64,000 nucleotides of DNA from contig NZ_JARXVD010000007.1 in assembly GCF_029892685.1 (NCBI RefSeq), positions 1-64,000 on the forward strand, read 5' to 3'. Position 1 is the first letter of the stretch; each line of letters opens with the position of its first letter. The stretch comes from Mycobacterium sp. OTB74. GTDB taxonomy: Bacteria; Actinomycetota; Actinomycetes; Mycobacteriales; Mycobacteriaceae. The translations under genes were made by a program, and so were the position numbers. Shown here one piece after another: positions 35,822 to 45,902 of the stretch. The notes under the pieces are model-generated. The model did no database searches. It had not been told where the DNA came from and saw only the letters and a list, made by a program, of their open reading frames with translations.

Positions 35822-38800
35822 GCGAGCTGGACCAGTCGATCAGGCTGGCCGTGCCGCACCACAACAGCGCGCCCAGGAGGCAACGGCATCGGGCGGGCAG
35901 CGCCCAGCAGCACCCCTTCCTCGGGACCCGCGCTCATCATCAGCCCGGCGGCACCCAGATCACGCAGGCGCGCCAGAATCGGGTCGAACATGGCGCGCGC
36001 AGCACCCCCTGAACGCCGTGCCACCACCACATGCAGTCCGATGTCTTGGGCATGTGGCAGTAGGTCCAGAAGCGGGTTCAGCGGATTGACTGCCGACCCC
36101 GCAACCAGGTCGTAATCATCCACCACGACATAGATTTCGGGGCCTGACCACCACGATCTGTCCCGAAGCTGCCGTTGGGTGACACCCGGGCCGGGCATCC
36201 GTGCCGCCAGTTCCTCCAGCACCAGTGCCAGCTCAGTCTGCACGGTGGAAGTCGACATCGCATAGCCATACAGGTGCGCGGTCTCGACGACTCCCAGCAA
36301 TGTCCGCCGGAAGTCGACGATCAGCAGTCGGGCCTGGGTCGGATCGGCCTGGTCGGCAATCACTCGGCATAACAGGCGTAGTGCCGCGGTTTTACCGCAA
36401 CCGGTCTCACCCAGCACGATCAGATTCGACTCGGTGGCCAGATTCACCGCAAACGGCCGTAATTCCTCCTCGGACACACCGATGACCAGGCCCGGCGGCT
36501 GGTCGTCGGGGCCGGCGCGCAACTCGTCGAGGCCGACCCGCAACGGCAGCAGCTCGATCGCCGGTGCGCACACGTCGCCCGGAAGGCGCCGGGGACAGGC
36601 GTTGAGCTCAGGTAAGGCAACAGCGAATTCCTTTCCATCGCCGGTTATTCCGCGACCGGGTGGACTTCCGCTCAACAGCTGCGCGCGGCGGCGGTCCATC
36701 TCGGATTCCGAAGGGTCACCGAGCCGAAGCTCGATCCGCGTGCCGAGGTGGTCCTTCAACATGGGCCGCAATTCGGCCCAGCGACCGGCCGTCAACACCA
36801 GGTGAAGACCAACCGAAAGTCCCTGTGCCGCCATGGCAGTGATGCTGTCTTCGAGAATCTCGAACTCACGACGCAGCGCACCCCAACCGTCGACGGCAAG
36901 CACCACCTCCCCGTAGCCATCTTGGAACGGAGTCTGGGGCCCGTATCGCTGCCGGAAGTCCAATCGACGCCGACACAGCGCGGACAGCTGAGACACGATC
37001 CGCCGCACAAGTTCCGGTTCATGCCGTCCCGCCACGGTCCCAACGTGCGGCATCTCTGACAGCGCCATCAGTGCACCTTCACTCAAATCCAGACCATAGA
37101 TGCTCAAGTTACCGGGCTGCTGGGTGCGGGCCAGCCCCATCAGCAAGGTCTGCGCGACCGTCGATTTGCCTGAGCGCGGACCCCCGACAATCGCTACGTG
37201 TCCACCGGCACCGTTGAGGTCGACCGTCAGCAGGTCGTGTCTCTGGTGAAACGGGTTGTCCACCAACCCGATCGGAATACGCAACCCAGCCCAGCCGGAT
37301 CTGCCTCCCAGCAACTCTGACAACGCAGGCGGCTTGTCCAACGGCGGCAGCCACACCCGGTGGGCCGGCGTGCCGCGCCCGGCCACGGCTTGTAGCACGG
37401 TGTTCAGCAGTGTCGGTCCGGGACGCGCATCGCTGTCTGCTTGAACCGGCGGCGACGTGGTGAACAGGCAGGGCACGTGCGCCTCGTCCTCGGCACGCGG
37501 GAGACCGCCGGAGACGAACGCCGTGCGGAACCGGAGCAATCTTCCGTCTGCTGTCTTGAGGTAGCCGGCACCCGGTGTGCCCGGCAACTCGTGAGCGTCA
37601 GCAACACCGAGCACGGCTCGCGACTCGGATGCCGAGAAGGTCTTGAGGCAGACCCGGTAGGACAGATGAGTTTCCAAACCACGAAGTCGACCCTCGTCCA
37701 ACCGCTGACTGGCCAGGAGCAGGTGGATACCCAGTGACCGGCCGAGCCGCCCGATCGCCACGAACAACTCGGCGAAATCCGGATGCTGACTGAGCAATTC
37801 GGAAAACTCGTCGATCACGATGAACAAGGTCGGCAGCGGCGGCAGGTCGGCGCCGATCGCCCGTGCTCGACGATAATCAGCTATACCGGCCAGGTTCCCG
37901 GCGGCCCGCAACACCGCCTGTCGGCGGGTCATCTCTCCGGAAAGGGCATCGCGCATACGAGCCACCAGAGGAGCCTCCTGCGCCAGATTGGTGATCACAG
38001 CCGCAACATGGCTGGCCTTCTCGAATCCGAGAAATGTTGCACCCCCCTTGAAGTCGACCAAGATCAGGTTCAGATCATCCGGCGAGTGCGTGGCGATCAG
38101 GCCGAGCGTAAGCGTTCTCAGGAACTCTGATTTTCCCGAACCTGTTGCACCGATGCATAATCCGTGCGGACCCATACCGTGTTCGGCCGGCTCCTTCAAA
38201 TCGAGATCGACCGGCTCCCCGCTTTCCGTCGTCCCGATCGGAACTCGCAACCGCGCCCCCTCAGCCCGTCGCCGCCACATCAGCTCCAGTTCGACCGCTA
38301 TCTGTGCGTCAAAGCCCAACAACGCCGGCCAATCCCGGGACGCATCCGCGGATCCCGCGGCCAACCGGAATCGGGCCAGCCTGCGGGCGCAATTCTCTGC
38401 TTGCAGCACCGTGAGTTGATCTGCCCGGGTGTCAGCGGATACCTCAGCGCATCCCAGTGCTCTCAGCTCGCCTGATTGCACCACCATTGATGGTTCTCCG
38501 AGGGCCGAATCCGGTTCGGCCACAACGAGCACCGTCACGCTGTCGCAATCGTCCACACCGTTCATGGGAACCCCATCCACCACCATCACGAGGTGACAGC
38601 CGGCTGCCAGCGCATCACCGGATGCGACGGCCCTGCCAGGATCTTCAAACCGCAGTAGTGGACCGCCGAGACGTCCAGAATGGTGATGGTGCGGCAGCCA
38701 TTTCAGCCACTCCCACTCTGCTGACCCAGTCGCAGCCGCAACCCTCACCTGGTCAGGGCCGTGCAGCACCGCCAGCTGACAGATCATCGCGCGCAGCAGC

Positions 38801-39468
38801 CCGCGGGCTCCGTCACCGCCGATATGCATCTCGCGGTACCGATTCAGTGCGATGGTGACCGGCGCGTCGGGCACGGTGGCACAGTCCCGCAACAGCCGTT
38901 GCAAGGCTTGTTCTGTCACCGGATCTCGTACTTCCCCACCGGTGCGCGGTCCGGTGACGAGGCGGGTGCTCAGCGTCTGACTGCCCAGACCGACCCGGAT
39001 CTCGGTGAAATCTCGGTCACTGCAAAGGCGTTCCCACATCCGCGGGCTGCCGACCAGCGTCCACAGGGCGCCCGGAGCCGGATGGTCCTCATGCAGTCGA
39101 CGGTATTGCTCCGCCGCAGTCAGCTCCGCGCAGTCTCCGATCGCGTCGAGGTACACCAGGTAATCGCGGCGATCGGCATCGATCTCGCCGGACCGTTGCA
39201 CACCGCGCGAGCCATAGACCAGGCTGCCGACCATCGACAGCGCCATCGTCGCCGGGAACAGTAGGAACACCGGACTGCGTCCGGCTGCGGCTCCAGACCG
39301 GAAGTAGAAGACGAACATTCCAGCCATGGCAAGCAGCATCAGTATTGGCAGCACACGGCTGACCATGCTGCCTGAAGCGGCCTGCGGTATGGCCGGCGGC
39401 AGGCGCAACTCGATGTCGTCCGTTGCGGGCATGACCACCGGACGTCGCACAACCCTGGTGAACTCCAT
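35803..39468 (-). CDS. eccC4: ESX-4 motor ATPase EccC4
   Basis: A 1221-residue FtsK/SpoIIIE-type ATPase that recognises substrates and powers ESX-4. Two membrane helices lie near residues 35-85. Three nucleotide-binding modules follow, with P-loops GATGSGKSEF (near 440), GGPRSGKSTVAQ (near 762) and GETGCGKTAALR (near 1019). It is encoded as one unsplit chain, as in ESX-4 of M. tuberculosis. ATG 39468 lies 9 nt past a SigM-type -10. It heads the operon eccC4, Rv3446c-like, esxU, esxT and is divergent from eccD4. Confidence 0.97.
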   Translation of the reverse strand: MEFTRVVRRPVVMPATDDIELRLPPAIPQAASGSMVSRVLPILMLLAMAGMFVFYFRSGAAAGRSPVFLLFPATMALSMVGSLVYGSRGVQRSGEIDADRRDYLVYLDAIGDCAELTAAEQYRRLHEDHPAPGALWTLVGSPRMWERLCSDRDFTEIRVGLGSQTLSTRLVTGPRTGGEVRDPVTEQALQRLLRDCATVPDAPVTIALNRYREMHIGGDGARGLLRAMICQLAVLHGPDQVRVAAATGSAEWEWLKWLPHHHHSGRLGGPLLRFEDPGRAVASGDALAAGCHLVMVVDGVPMNGVDDCDSVTVLVVAEPDSALGEPSMVVQSGELRALGCAEVSADTRADQLTVLQAENCARRLARFRLAAGSADASRDWPALLGFDAQIAVELELMWRRRAEGARLRVPIGTTESGEPVDLDLKEPAEHGMGPHGLCIGATGSGKSEFLRTLTLGLIATHSPDDLNLILVDFKGGATFLGFEKASHVAAVITNLAQEAPLVARMRDALSGEMTRRQAVLRAAGNLAGIADYRRARAIGADLPPLPTLFIVIDEFSELLSQHPDFAELFVAIGRLGRSLGIHLLLASQRLDEGRLRGLETHLSYRVCLKTFSASESRAVLGVADAHELPGTPGAGYLKTADGRLLRFRTAFVSGGLPRAEDEAHVPCLFTTSPPVQADSDARPGPTLLNTVLQAVAGRGTPAHRVWLPPLDKPPALSELLGGRSGWAGLRIPIGLVDNPFHQRHDLLTVDLNGAGGHVAIVGGPRSGKSTVAQTLLMGLARTQQPGNLSIYGLDLSEGALMALSEMPHVGTVAGRHEPELVRRIVSQLSALCRRRLDFRQRYGPQTPFQDGYGEVVLAVDGWGALRREFEILEDSITAMAAQGLSVGLHLVLTAGRWAELRPMLKDHLGTRIELRLGDPSESEMDRRRAQLLSGSPPGRGITGDGKEFAVALPELNACPRRLPGDVCAPAIELLPLRVGLDELRAGPDDQPPGLVIGVSEEELRPFAVNLATESNLIVLGETGCGKTAALRLLCRVIADQADPTQARLLIVDFRRTLLGVVETAHLYGYAMSTSTVQTELALVLEELAARMPGPGVTQRQLRDRSWWSGPEIYVVVDDYDLVAGSAVNPLNPLLDLLPHAQDIGLHVVVARRSGGAARAMFDPILARLRDLGAAGLMMSAGPEEGVLLGAARPMPLPPGRAVVVRHGQPDRLVQLAWTDPP

Positions 39469-39476
39469 CGACTATC

Positions 39477-39503
39477 AGACGCGGCACGCGGCCGTTCGGT
39501 TCC
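39477..39503 (-). promoter_or_regulatory. SigM-type promoter of eccC4
   Basis: On the minus strand GGAAC (39503-39499), 17 bp, CGTCT (39481-39477). It shares ATGGAACCGAA with the esxU promoter and GGAACCGAAC with the one at 24324. The start codon is 9 nt past the -10, so the message is nearly leaderless. Two copies of ATTTTGCCGT (39507-39516, 39519-39528) lie just upstream. Confidence 0.75.
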
Positions 39504-39590
39504 ATGATTTTGCCGTGAATTTTGCCGTCCGAGGCCCGGTTCGACTGCGGTTAGGGTGATGGCGGGCTCGTCGATTCGGGGGGTGGTGCG

Positions 39591-40868
39591 ATGCCCGATG
39601 CAGTTTGCCGACTGTCCGTACAGGCCGCTGGTACTCATACCGAGCGGGCCGTCGACCTGGTATTACCCGCGGACACCGCGCTGGAGTTGCTGCTGCCCAT
39701 GGTCGTCACGCTGGCCCACGATGAGGTGGACGCCACCGGCCATGACTGGCGACTCGATGACGCCGCCGGTACGCCGATCGACCGGTCACAGTCATTGGTG
39801 CAGAACGGTATCCATGATGGTGCCCTGCTGTTCCTGCGGCGTGCGCCCGCACCGATCTTCGGGGGGCTCCGATCGCGGCCCGTCACCGATGCTGCCGACG
39901 CCGACGCGGCTGCCGCACCGAACCGACTGCTGACCCACGTGTTGTGCGCATGGGCGGTAGCCCTGGCCTGCGCCGTTCTAGCCTGGTCTGGCGCCCGCGC
40001 TGACAAGCCGACGACGGCCGCAATCGCCTGCGGCACCGCACTTGTTGCCTTGGGCCTGGCGCTGCGGCAGGGGCACCACCGCACCATCGCCTTCGGCGGC
40101 ACTGCGCTGGCCCTGGGCGGGGTTACCGGATTCCTGGCTGTGCCTGCTGGACCAGCGGCAGCCAACGTCCTGCTCGGGTGTTCGGTGGTGCTTTCCGTCG
40201 CCGTGGTGTTGTTGCGAACGGGTGAGCTCCTGTTACCGGTTGCCGCAGTGGCCTTTTCGGTTCCATTGGCGCTGTCGGCCGCGTTGGCAACATGTCTGAC
40301 GCTGTCGCTGTCCGCCATAGGAGCCGCGGTCGCGGCCCTGGCGTTGGCCGGATTGACCCTGGCACCGCGAATCGCGATCACCATTGCCGGGCTGGCACCG
40401 GAGTCCGCAGATCCGCTCGATAGCGACACAGCACATACGGACCTCGCCCAGTCGGTACTGACCGGAACCGTGTTCGGATCAGCTGCCGCCGCCGCAGTCG
40501 GCGCGTGCACTGTCGCCGTCGGAAGCCCGCATGCGCGATTGGCCAGCCTGGCGTTCATTTGGGCGCTGGCCGCCGCACTATTACTCCGGGTACCTTCATA
40601 CCACGACCCGGGCCGCCGATGGGCGGTTTTACTCTCTGGAATATGCTGCACCACTACAGCTTTCGCAGTCTCCGCCGCGGGTGCTCCGCAGAGCGCTCCG
40701 TGGCTTGGTCTGACGCTTATCCTCGCGACACTGGCCGCACTGCGGACGGGGCCGCCCGGTGCCGTCAGAGCGCGGTGGCTGGTCCGCGCCGAATATGTTG
40801 CGCTGGTTGCGGTTATACCTACAGCGTTATGGGTTTGCGGAGTCTATTCACTGGCGCAGGGCCAGTGA
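39591..40868 (+). CDS. eccD4: ESX-4 membrane channel protein EccD4
   Basis: A 425-residue integral membrane protein. The first ~90 residues form a ubiquitin-like cytosolic domain (CRLSVQAAGTHTERAVDLVLP); the rest is hydrophobic with about 11 membrane helices, as expected for EccD. It forms much of the ESX-4 pore. TAGGGT at 39552-39557 is a possible -10 and GGGGGG precedes the ATG. Its TGA overlaps the GTG start of mycP4. Confidence 0.95.
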   Translation: MPDAVCRLSVQAAGTHTERAVDLVLPADTALELLLPMVVTLAHDEVDATGHDWRLDDAAGTPIDRSQSLVQNGIHDGALLFLRRAPAPIFGGLRSRPVTDAADADAAAAPNRLLTHVLCAWAVALACAVLAWSGARADKPTTAAIACGTALVALGLALRQGHHRTIAFGGTALALGGVTGFLAVPAGPAAANVLLGCSVVLSVAVVLLRTGELLLPVAAVAFSVPLALSAALATCLTLSLSAIGAAVAALALAGLTLAPRIAITIAGLAPESADPLDSDTAHTDLAQSVLTGTVFGSAAAAAVGACTVAVGSPHARLASLAFIWALAAALLLRVPSYHDPGRRWAVLLSGICCTTTAFAVSAAGAPQSAPWLGLTLILATLAALRTGPPGAVRARWLVRAEYVALVAVIPTALWVCGVYSLAQGQ

Positions 40869-42208
40869 ACCGGCCTTCTTTGCGGCCAGCTCACCGGGCG
40901 AGGCAAATGGCGGCCATCGCCTTGACCGTAGCGGCCACGGGTTCGATTCCGGCCGCAGGCGCAGTGGCACCGGCACCGGTCGATCACGCTCAGCTCCCCG
41001 GACCCGCGGCCCCGTCACCACCCGGCAGGACCGAGCAGAGCGACCGCTGCGCGGCAACCGCGACGCGGACCGTCCAAACCCGCAAAACTCATCTGGAAGC
41101 GCTGAAACTTGAGCAGGTTTGGCCACTGTCGCGCGGCAGCGGCCAATCGGTAGCCGTCATCGACACCGGTGTCGCACGGCATCGCCTGCTACCGCACCTG
41201 AGACCCGGCGGCGATTTCGTCTCTTCGGGAGACGGGACGCAGGACTGCGACGGGCACGGCACCGCGATCGCCGGGCTGATCGGGGCCAGCCCCGCCGAGG
41301 GCACACCGGACGCATTCAGCGGCGTGGCACCTGAGGCCACGATCATCGCTATCCGTCAGTCCAGCAACAAGTTCCGGCTGATCGATGATCCCGCCGTATC
41401 CGGTGTCGGTGACGTGGCGACCCTGGCCCGGGCTGTGCGCTTGGCCGCCGACGCCGGCGCCACCGTCATCAACATCTCCTCGGTGGCCTGTATGCAGGCA
41501 CCCGATCCATTGGACGACCGGGCACTGGGGGCGGCCCTGGCCTACGCCGTCGACGTCCGCAACGTCGTCGTAGTGTCAGCGGCCGGGAACGCCAGTGGCG
41601 ATTGTTCGCAGCAGAATCCACTTGGCGACCCAAAACGTCCTGGCATACCCGATTGGGACACCGTACGCACGGTGGTCAGCCCGGCCTGGTACGACGACTA
41701 CGTGCTCACGGTCGGTTCGGTCGGTCCCGACGGCGCGCCCTCACCGTTCAGTTTGGCCGGGCCATGGGTGGACGTCGCGGCTCCGGCAGAGGCCGTGGTG
41801 TCGCTGGGCATCCAGGGTGACGGTCTGGTCGGCGAGCACCCCGACGGTCGCCCACTATCCGGCACTAGTTACGCCGCACCAGTAGTCAGTGGTGTTGCGG
41901 CACTGGTTCGTTCACGTTTACCCCAGTTGTCAGCCCGCCAGGTGATGGCCCGCATCAAAAACACTGCCCACCATCCGGCAGGCGACTGGAACCCCCAGGT
42001 CGGCCACGGCGTCGTCGATCCGCTGGCCGCGGTCAGCGCTGACAGTCCGGTTGCGGCCGCGGCCTCGACATCGGCAGCGTCGGTGGTCCCGGCAGCGGCA
42101 CCGCCAGAAGATCACCGGCGTGCCCGCAGGATCGCATTCATGGGTACCGCCGTCTGCGTTACCGTGGCAGCCATCGCAGTCACCGGCGGACGTCGGCTAC
42201 GGCGCTAA
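40865..42208 (+). CDS. mycP4: ESX-4 mycosin protease MycP4
   Basis: A 447-residue subtilisin-like serine protease anchored in the membrane. The catalytic triad is Asp100 (AVIDTGVA), His131 (DGHGTAIAG) and Ser335 (LSGTSYAAP). An N-terminal signal peptide (ALTVAATGSIPAAGAVA) and a C-terminal membrane helix (MGTAVCVTVAAIAVTGG) place the domain outside the membrane. GTG 40865 is chosen because it overlaps the eccD4 stop as GTGA and gives a full signal peptide; ATG 40829 is an alternative. Mycosins stabilise the secretion complex. Confidence 0.95.
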   Translation: MNRPSLRPAHRARQMAAIALTVAATGSIPAAGAVAPAPVDHAQLPGPAAPSPPGRTEQSDRCAATATRTVQTRKTHLEALKLEQVWPLSRGSGQSVAVIDTGVARHRLLPHLRPGGDFVSSGDGTQDCDGHGTAIAGLIGASPAEGTPDAFSGVAPEATIIAIRQSSNKFRLIDDPAVSGVGDVATLARAVRLAADAGATVINISSVACMQAPDPLDDRALGAALAYAVDVRNVVVVSAAGNASGDCSQQNPLGDPKRPGIPDWDTVRTVVSPAWYDDYVLTVGSVGPDGAPSPFSLAGPWVDVAAPAEAVVSLGIQGDGLVGEHPDGRPLSGTSYAAPVVSGVAALVRSRLPQLSARQVMARIKNTAHHPAGDWNPQVGHGVVDPLAAVSADSPVAAAASTSAASVVPAAAPPEDHRRARRIAFMGTAVCVTVAAIAVTGGRRLRR

Positions 42209-43576
42209 GCCATCGCGCAACACCGATGCTGCCTCCACGCTCAGCTCCGGTCCACGCGGTAGTCGCGCCAGCATAGGCCATGGGACGGGAATCGGATCAC
42301 CCTGCACACCAAGATATTTCCCCGCCTCTGCATCGTGCACCCCATACCGCACGCCGGCATCGCTGATCAGGTACAACGGCCCTATCGCAGCTACGCCGGT
42401 AAGTCCGGTGGCCCGCACGTAAGCATGTCGCCCAGGCGGAATCTCGACGGTATCGACGTTCGGCCCTACGCCGTCGGCCTGCACCATGTCCGCTGCATTC
42501 CGGTTACTACCCCGCAGATTGCCCGACCGCACAACGGTTTTCGCGTCAACGCCCGCCGCTTCCGGGCTCCAGTGCGCACACACCGACCCGCCGAATTCGT
42601 CACCCAGCGGTGGCCGAGCCCTATCCGGAAAGCTCGACACCGCAAGCTCAGTGACCGCCGATAGGCCCGCAATGACCGAAGGCGCTACGACCGGCAGGTC
42701 ACCACCTCCCACACCGTAGGAAAACCGGATCAGGTCGGCGGCCACGTCGCCCACCCGCTGCACCCCGGTGCCGAGCACCACGTAATGGTCCACGGTGTCG
42801 GCGCGGGTCACCCGCAATACCTGGCCGATGCGGTAACCGCCCTGGCCGCGCGCACCCGACCCTGCCAGCGGCGGAGGCGCTATCGCCGGTAATTCGGGCA
42901 GCATGTCGAGCACTGCCTGCGAAATCTCGCGTGGCACAACACCGTCGATACGCAACGCTCGCACTGTCGCCATATTGCGCAGGTCTACCTCGGCACGTCT
43001 ACCGTCGTACAGCAGATAGGTGACAGCACGGTTTTCGCCGGCTGCGGTGGCCAGGATCGCCCGCGACGAGTCGAGGCCTTCAACATCCCCTGAATCTGGG
43101 CCGGCGGTCAACGTGGTGCGGTCCGCGTCGCAGATCATCCACGAGGTCGCTGCCATCGAGGTACCGATTTCCGAAGGCGCACCGGGTATTCCGACCAAAG
43201 GACCACGTGATGCGGCGGCTATTGCAGCGGCTCGGACCACAGTCGGGTCAGCCGCGGTCCGTGCGATCAGCCGGGCCGAGGCTAGATTCAGCACCGGGTG
43301 CAGCGTCGGGCCCATCCGTACATAGAGTGCGCCGGTTTCGCGTGCCATCACGATGGGGGCGTCGCCCAGCGAGCCCGACGGCGAAGCGACTGCCACCAGC
43401 ACGCAGACCGCGGTCAGCAACAACCCGGCCGCACCGCCCAGCAGATACGAAATCGTTTGTGCACGAACGGGTTCGTCGACCATGGCGGAATCACCGCGCA
43501 CCAGGACGTGGATCAGCCGACGCATCTGGAAACGGCGGCCACTGGCCTGCAGCTGTGCTTCGATCCCCCGCGCCAT
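42197..43576 (-). CDS. eccB4: ESX-4 protein EccB4
   Basis: A 459-residue EccB-family protein with a short cytosolic N-terminus (RGIEAQLQASGRRFQMRRL), one membrane helix near 40-62 (GGAAGLLLTAVCVLVAVA) and a large periplasmic repeat domain of the ESX complex. It converges on mycP4 with a 12-bp overlap of 3' ends. ATG 43576 is preferred over 43582 because GGGGG then sits at a proper distance. No SigM-type promoter was found in front of it. Confidence 0.95.
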   Translation of the reverse strand: MARGIEAQLQASGRRFQMRRLIHVLVRGDSAMVDEPVRAQTISYLLGGAAGLLLTAVCVLVAVASPSGSLGDAPIVMARETGALYVRMGPTLHPVLNLASARLIARTAADPTVVRAAAIAAASRGPLVGIPGAPSEIGTSMAATSWMICDADRTTLTAGPDSGDVEGLDSSRAILATAAGENRAVTYLLYDGRRAEVDLRNMATVRALRIDGVVPREISQAVLDMLPELPAIAPPPLAGSGARGQGGYRIGQVLRVTRADTVDHYVVLGTGVQRVGDVAADLIRFSYGVGGGDLPVVAPSVIAGLSAVTELAVSSFPDRARPPLGDEFGGSVCAHWSPEAAGVDAKTVVRSGNLRGSNRNAADMVQADGVGPNVDTVEIPPGRHAYVRATGLTGVAAIGPLYLISDAGVRYGVHDAEAGKYLGVQGDPIPVPWPMLARLPRGPELSVEAASVLRDGLAP

Positions 43577-43641
43577 GAACATCCCCCGACAAGCAGCCTA
43601 ACCAAGGCCGCGCCGGCGCCCCGACACCAATTCACTACGCC

Positions 43642-45159
43642 TCAGTCGACGTCGACCCAGTCCAGGGTCCGACTCACGGCCTTCTGCCACCCGGTGTACC
43701 CCGCCGTCCGCTGGGCGTCGTCCCACGACGGCGTCCAGCGTTTGCCCTCCTGCCAGTTGGCGCGCAGCTCGTCCGGATCAGACCAGAAGCCGACGCCCAG
43801 CCCGGCCGCGTATGCCGCACCGAGCGCAGTAGTCTCGGCAACAACGGGTTTGACCACCTCGACCCCCAGCACGTCGGCCTGAATCTGCATGCACAGTTCG
43901 TTCACGGTGATACCGCCGTCGACTTTGAGGACCTCCAGGTGCACACCGGAGTCGGCTTCCATCGCGTCGACGACATCACGGCTCTGGTAGCAGATGGCCT
44001 CCAACGTCGCCCGCGCCACGTGGGCGTTGGTGTTGAAGCGAGACAAGCCGACGATGGCGCCGCGGGCATCCGAACGCCAGTACGGCGCAAACAATCCCGA
44101 GAATGCCGGCACGAAGTACACGCCACCGTTGTCGGCGACCTGCCGGGCCAGCGTCTCACTGTCGGCGGCGCCAGAGATGATGCCCAGCTGATCCCGCAGC
44201 CACTGCACCGCCGAACCGGTGACGGCGATCGAACCCTCCAGCGCGTAAACGGGTTTTGCGTCCCCGAACCGGTAGCACACCGTGGTCAGCAGGCCATGTT
44301 CGGAGCGCACGATCTTCTCGCCGGTGTTCAGCAGCAGGAAATTGCCTGTGCCATAGGTATTTTTGGCCTCCCCAGCGGACAGGCACACCTGCCCCACCAT
44401 GGCGGCCTGTTGATCGCCCAGAATTCCCGTGACCGGCACCGCACAACTCAGCGGGCCGTCGACACCGGTCACGCCGTAGGGCTCGGATACCGACGACGAC
44501 GCTATGGTCGGCAGCATCTGCCGCGGAATCCCGAAGAACGACAACAACTCGTCGTCCCAATCCAGGGTCTCGAGGTTCATCAGCATGGTGCGACTGGCGT
44601 TGGTGACGTCCGTGACGTGTACGCCGCCGCGGGTGCCACCGGTGAGGTTCCACAGCACCCAGGTGTCGCAGGTTCCGAAAATGGCCTCACCGCGCTCGGC
44701 GGCTTCCCGGACACCGGGCACGTTCTCCAGAATCCACTGAATCTTGCCGCCGGAGAAGTACGTCGCCGGCGGCAGCCCGGCCTTGCGCCGGATGACGTCG
44801 CCGTGTCCGTCGCGTTCCAGGGCGGCGGCGATCCGGTCTGTGCGGGTGTCCTGCCAGACGATGGCGTTGTAGTACGGGCGACCGGTGTCGCGGTTCCACA
44901 CCACGGTCGTCTCACGCTGGTTGGTTATCCCCAGCGCAACCAGATCGGACGCCGACAGTCCGGTGTTGATCAGAGCGCTCTGCAACACCACGCCGGTGCG
45001 CTCCCAGATTTCCACCGGGTTGTGCTCGACCCAGCCCGCCTGCGGCAGGACCTGCTCGTGCTCCAGTTGATGACGCCCGACCTCGCTACCTGAGTGGTCG
45101 AAGATCATCGCCCGGGTGCTGGTGGTGCCCTGGTCGATAGCCGCTACGAATTCAGCCAT
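43642..45159 (-). CDS. glpK: Glycerol kinase
   Basis: A 505-residue FGGY-family kinase making glycerol-3-phosphate. It starts [20 protein letters not shown], with the conserved phosphate-binding DQGTTSTR. Substrate motifs [15 protein letters not shown] and IVWQDTRTD are present, as is [13 protein letters not shown], and the C-terminal ATP motif [17 protein letters not shown]. The frame extends to 45213, but ATG 45159 gives the family start. No glpF or glpD neighbours are present. Confidence 0.97.
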   Translation of the reverse strand: MAEFVAAIDQGTTSTRAMIFDHSGSEVGRHQLEHEQVLPQAGWVEHNPVEIWERTGVVLQSALINTGLSASDLVALGITNQRETTVVWNRDTGRPYYNAIVWQDTRTDRIAAALERDGHGDVIRRKAGLPPATYFSGGKIQWILENVPGVREAAERGEAIFGTCDTWVLWNLTGGTRGGVHVTDVTNASRTMLMNLETLDWDDELLSFFGIPRQMLPTIASSSVSEPYGVTGVDGPLSCAVPVTGILGDQQAAMVGQVCLSAGEAKNTYGTGNFLLLNTGEKIVRSEHGLLTTVCYRFGDAKPVYALEGSIAVTGSAVQWLRDQLGIISGAADSETLARQVADNGGVYFVPAFSGLFAPYWRSDARGAIVGLSRFNTNAHVARATLEAICYQSRDVVDAMEADSGVHLEVLKVDGGITVNELCMQIQADVLGVEVVKPVVAETTALGAAYAAGLGVGFWSDPDELRANWQEGKRWTPSWDDAQRTAGYTGWQKAVSRTLDWVDVD

Positions 45160-45278
45160 GTGCCTTACCCTTTCACGCGCACCGTGCGTCTTGCCCGCAC
45201 CCGTCGATAGCATGTCACCGTCGGCGCTCTCACACGTAGGGTATGAGTGAGCGCAACGATCCGGGCCAGACGCGCAGA

Positions 45279-45827
45279 TCAGTGGCGGCGACGCTCGCGG
45301 TAAGCGGCGACGTGCTGCCGGTTGCCGCAGTTTCCGGTGTCGCAGAAAATGCGAGATCGGTTGCGCGACAGGTCGATCAGCGCCGCATCACAGTCCGGTG
45401 CCGCGCAGATTTTGAGCCGACGCAGCTCGCCCGCCCGAATGAGGTCAGCCAGTGCCATCGCCATCTCGGCGCCCATCCGCTGCCACAGCGGATCTTCGCG
45501 GGAAGCCAGATGAAGGTGCCATTCGGGCATCTCCGGGTGACGGGTGAGCCAGGGCGAGGCCTTCGTGTCACTCAGCAGGGCGTTGACCGCTTCGACCACT
45601 TGCTCCTCGTCGCCGGCAAGGGCCCACAGCTCGCCTAGCCGTTTGCGCAGCCGGTGCACCGAGCGCAACTCCGCTGCATCCCCGTCGCGCCGTCCGGTCC
45701 ACCCGAAACTGTCCAGATACGCGTCGAGGGCACCTAGGTCCGCAAGTCGCTCGCCGTCCGCGCGATCGCTATTGACCAGCACGCACGCTGCTCGCAGTGT
45801 GAGTTCCGTGTCATTACTGAAAATCAT
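45279..45827 (-). CDS. CGNR zinc-finger regulator
   Basis: A 182-residue protein of the CGNR zinc-finger (ABATE plus zinc finger) family. The finger near the C-terminus reads [16 protein letters not shown], then [20 protein letters not shown]; the four Cys and the CGNR signature are intact. Such proteins are thought to be stress-linked transcription regulators. It is divergent from an EamA exporter, and the 75-bp gap between them plus its own 5' end carry four TCRTTAC repeats, which suggests autoregulation and control of the exporter. Confidence 0.9.
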   Translation of the reverse strand: MIFSNDTELTLRAACVLVNSDRADGERLADLGALDAYLDSFGWTGRRDGDAAELRSVHRLRKRLGELWALAGDEEQVVEAVNALLSDTKASPWLTRHPEMPEWHLHLASREDPLWQRMGAEMAMALADLIRAGELRRLKICAAPDCDAALIDLSRNRSRIFCDTGNCGNRQHVAAYRERRRH

Positions 45828-45885
45828 TTGACTCGTTACACCCGAACTTCATAGGGTCATTACCGATATCTCTTTTACTCATTAC
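45811..45885. promoter_or_regulatory. Four-copy TCRTTAC operator array
   Basis: TCATTAC at 45811-45817, TCGTTAC at 45833-45839, TCATTAC at 45857-45863 and TCATTAC at 45879-45885 are all in one orientation, 22, 24 and 22 bp apart. Two copies extend to ACTCRTTACACC. They span the gap between the CGNR gene and the EamA gene; the first copy is inside the CGNR 5' coding end. The two-turn spacing indicates a cooperative operator. Confidence 0.65.
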
Positions 45886-45902
45886 ACCATCGGGGGTGAA
45901 CT

